64,000 nucleotides of DNA from CAVSJJ01 sp963728395 (GTDB taxonomy: Bacteria > Actinomycetota > Actinomycetes > Actinomycetales > Dermatophilaceae): assembly GCA_963728395.1 (NCBI GenBank), contig CAVSJJ010000009.1, positions 221,827 to 285,826 of the forward strand, given 5' to 3'. The notes under the pieces were generated by a model that was given only the letters and a program-made list of their open reading frames with translations, was not told the origin of the DNA and searched no databases. A program made the translations under genes and the position numbers. Position 1 is the stretch's first letter; every line of letters starts with the position of its first letter. This document shows, in pieces, positions 63,799 to 64,000 of this stretch.

Positions 63799-64000
63799 CC
63801 TTCCGCTCGGCCAGCGGAAACGCTGACGGGGGCTTACTCGTGCCCGCATCCGGACGGTGCCTGATGGGGTTCTGGGCCCCAAAATGGGCCCCAAAATTCG
63901 CGCCGGGGTGCTCGGGGCGCCTGGGGTGACACTGAGGTCGTGAGGACAACGAATCGGGTCGTGACTGACCACACGACCCACCCCCGGACGGCGCCCCCGG
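63799..64000. other. Right-edge segment without a recognised gene
   Basis: 202 bases between the IS3 end and the window edge. They contain two direct copies of GGGCCCCAAAA (63876-63900 region) with AATTCG after the second, and a weak dyad CTCGGCCAGCGG. A frame stays open on the minus strand, but its protein (ANFGAHFGAQNPIRHRPD) matches nothing I know. It may be the end of a longer mobile region beyond the edge. Confidence 0.3.

Noticed and set aside
63599..63949. Minus-strand gene at the right edge
   Set aside because: Much of the frame lies antisense to the IS3 transposase and the rest has no recognisable motif.

Overview
The window is a stretch of chromosome from a high-GC Gram-positive bacterium. 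Base composition, codon use, a mycothiol-dependent isomerase-type enzyme, a FadE5/EtfD fatty-acid oxidation pair, GTP-dependent PEP carboxykinase and DUF6458/DUF6584 proteins all point to Actinomycetota. The family is probably Micrococcales, Intrasporangiaceae-like; the phylum is secure and the family is an inference. Most of the window is ordinary housekeeping and metabolism: four tRNA genes, tight gene pairs with ATGA/GTGA overlaps, and strong GC-rich hairpins without T-runs as terminators.

Layout. 1-11.9 kb: the edge of a divergent gene with a likely operator, a mycothiol-type enzyme, a CopD-CtaG membrane fusion followed by a nitrilase, a secreted tripeptidyl-aminopeptidase-like hydrolase, a GlcD-type FAD oxidase, FadE5, and small conserved proteins. 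11.9-18.4 kb: a 6.4-kb integrative island in the 3' end of tRNA-Gly(CCC). It carries integrase, an excisionase-like HTH protein, two toxin-antitoxin pairs (VapBC-like and YefM-YoeB-like), a zinc-ribbon protein and a complete IS21-family insertion with a 5-bp target duplication. 18.5-24.2 kb: dcd, cutA, a hydrolase, an MFS exporter, a deazaflavin-type nitroreductase homologue and an amidase. 24.3-27.8 kb: an osmoprotectant ABC importer (ATPase, two permeases, lipoprotein). 28-34 kb: a large LuxR-type ATPase regulator, a VOC protein and an EtfD-like Fe-S membrane reductase with a repeated tail. 34.3-36.1 kb: cysK-cysE.

36.1-41.5 kb holds the most unusual locus. It is a coupled four-gene operon for a cytosolic subtilisin-like protease with a seven-unit GGVGYV repeat, an ECF-type sigma factor, a small unknown protein and a TPR-CHAT (caspase-like) protease. 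An IS1182-type element with a one-base frameshift follows. 43-53 kb: tRNA-Ser, cspA, a penicillin-binding protein, a LytR-CpsA-Psr protein, a second tRNA-Ser, two membrane glycosyltransferases and a GNAT enzyme. 53-62 kb: a 1245-residue patatin-like protein, a two-component system, a small membrane protein and pckG. The right edge has tRNA-Arg(ACG) and an IS3-family element.

Three things cut across the map. The heptamer GTATGCC/GGCATAC occurs about fifty times, roughly tenfold above expectation by a hand estimate, and forces rare codons. Three families of non-coding repeats are dispersed or tandem in the intergenic spaces. A shared palindrome (TACTCRYGAGTM) lies upstream of fadE5 and etfD, two genes that act together in fatty-acid beta-oxidation, and suggests one regulon.
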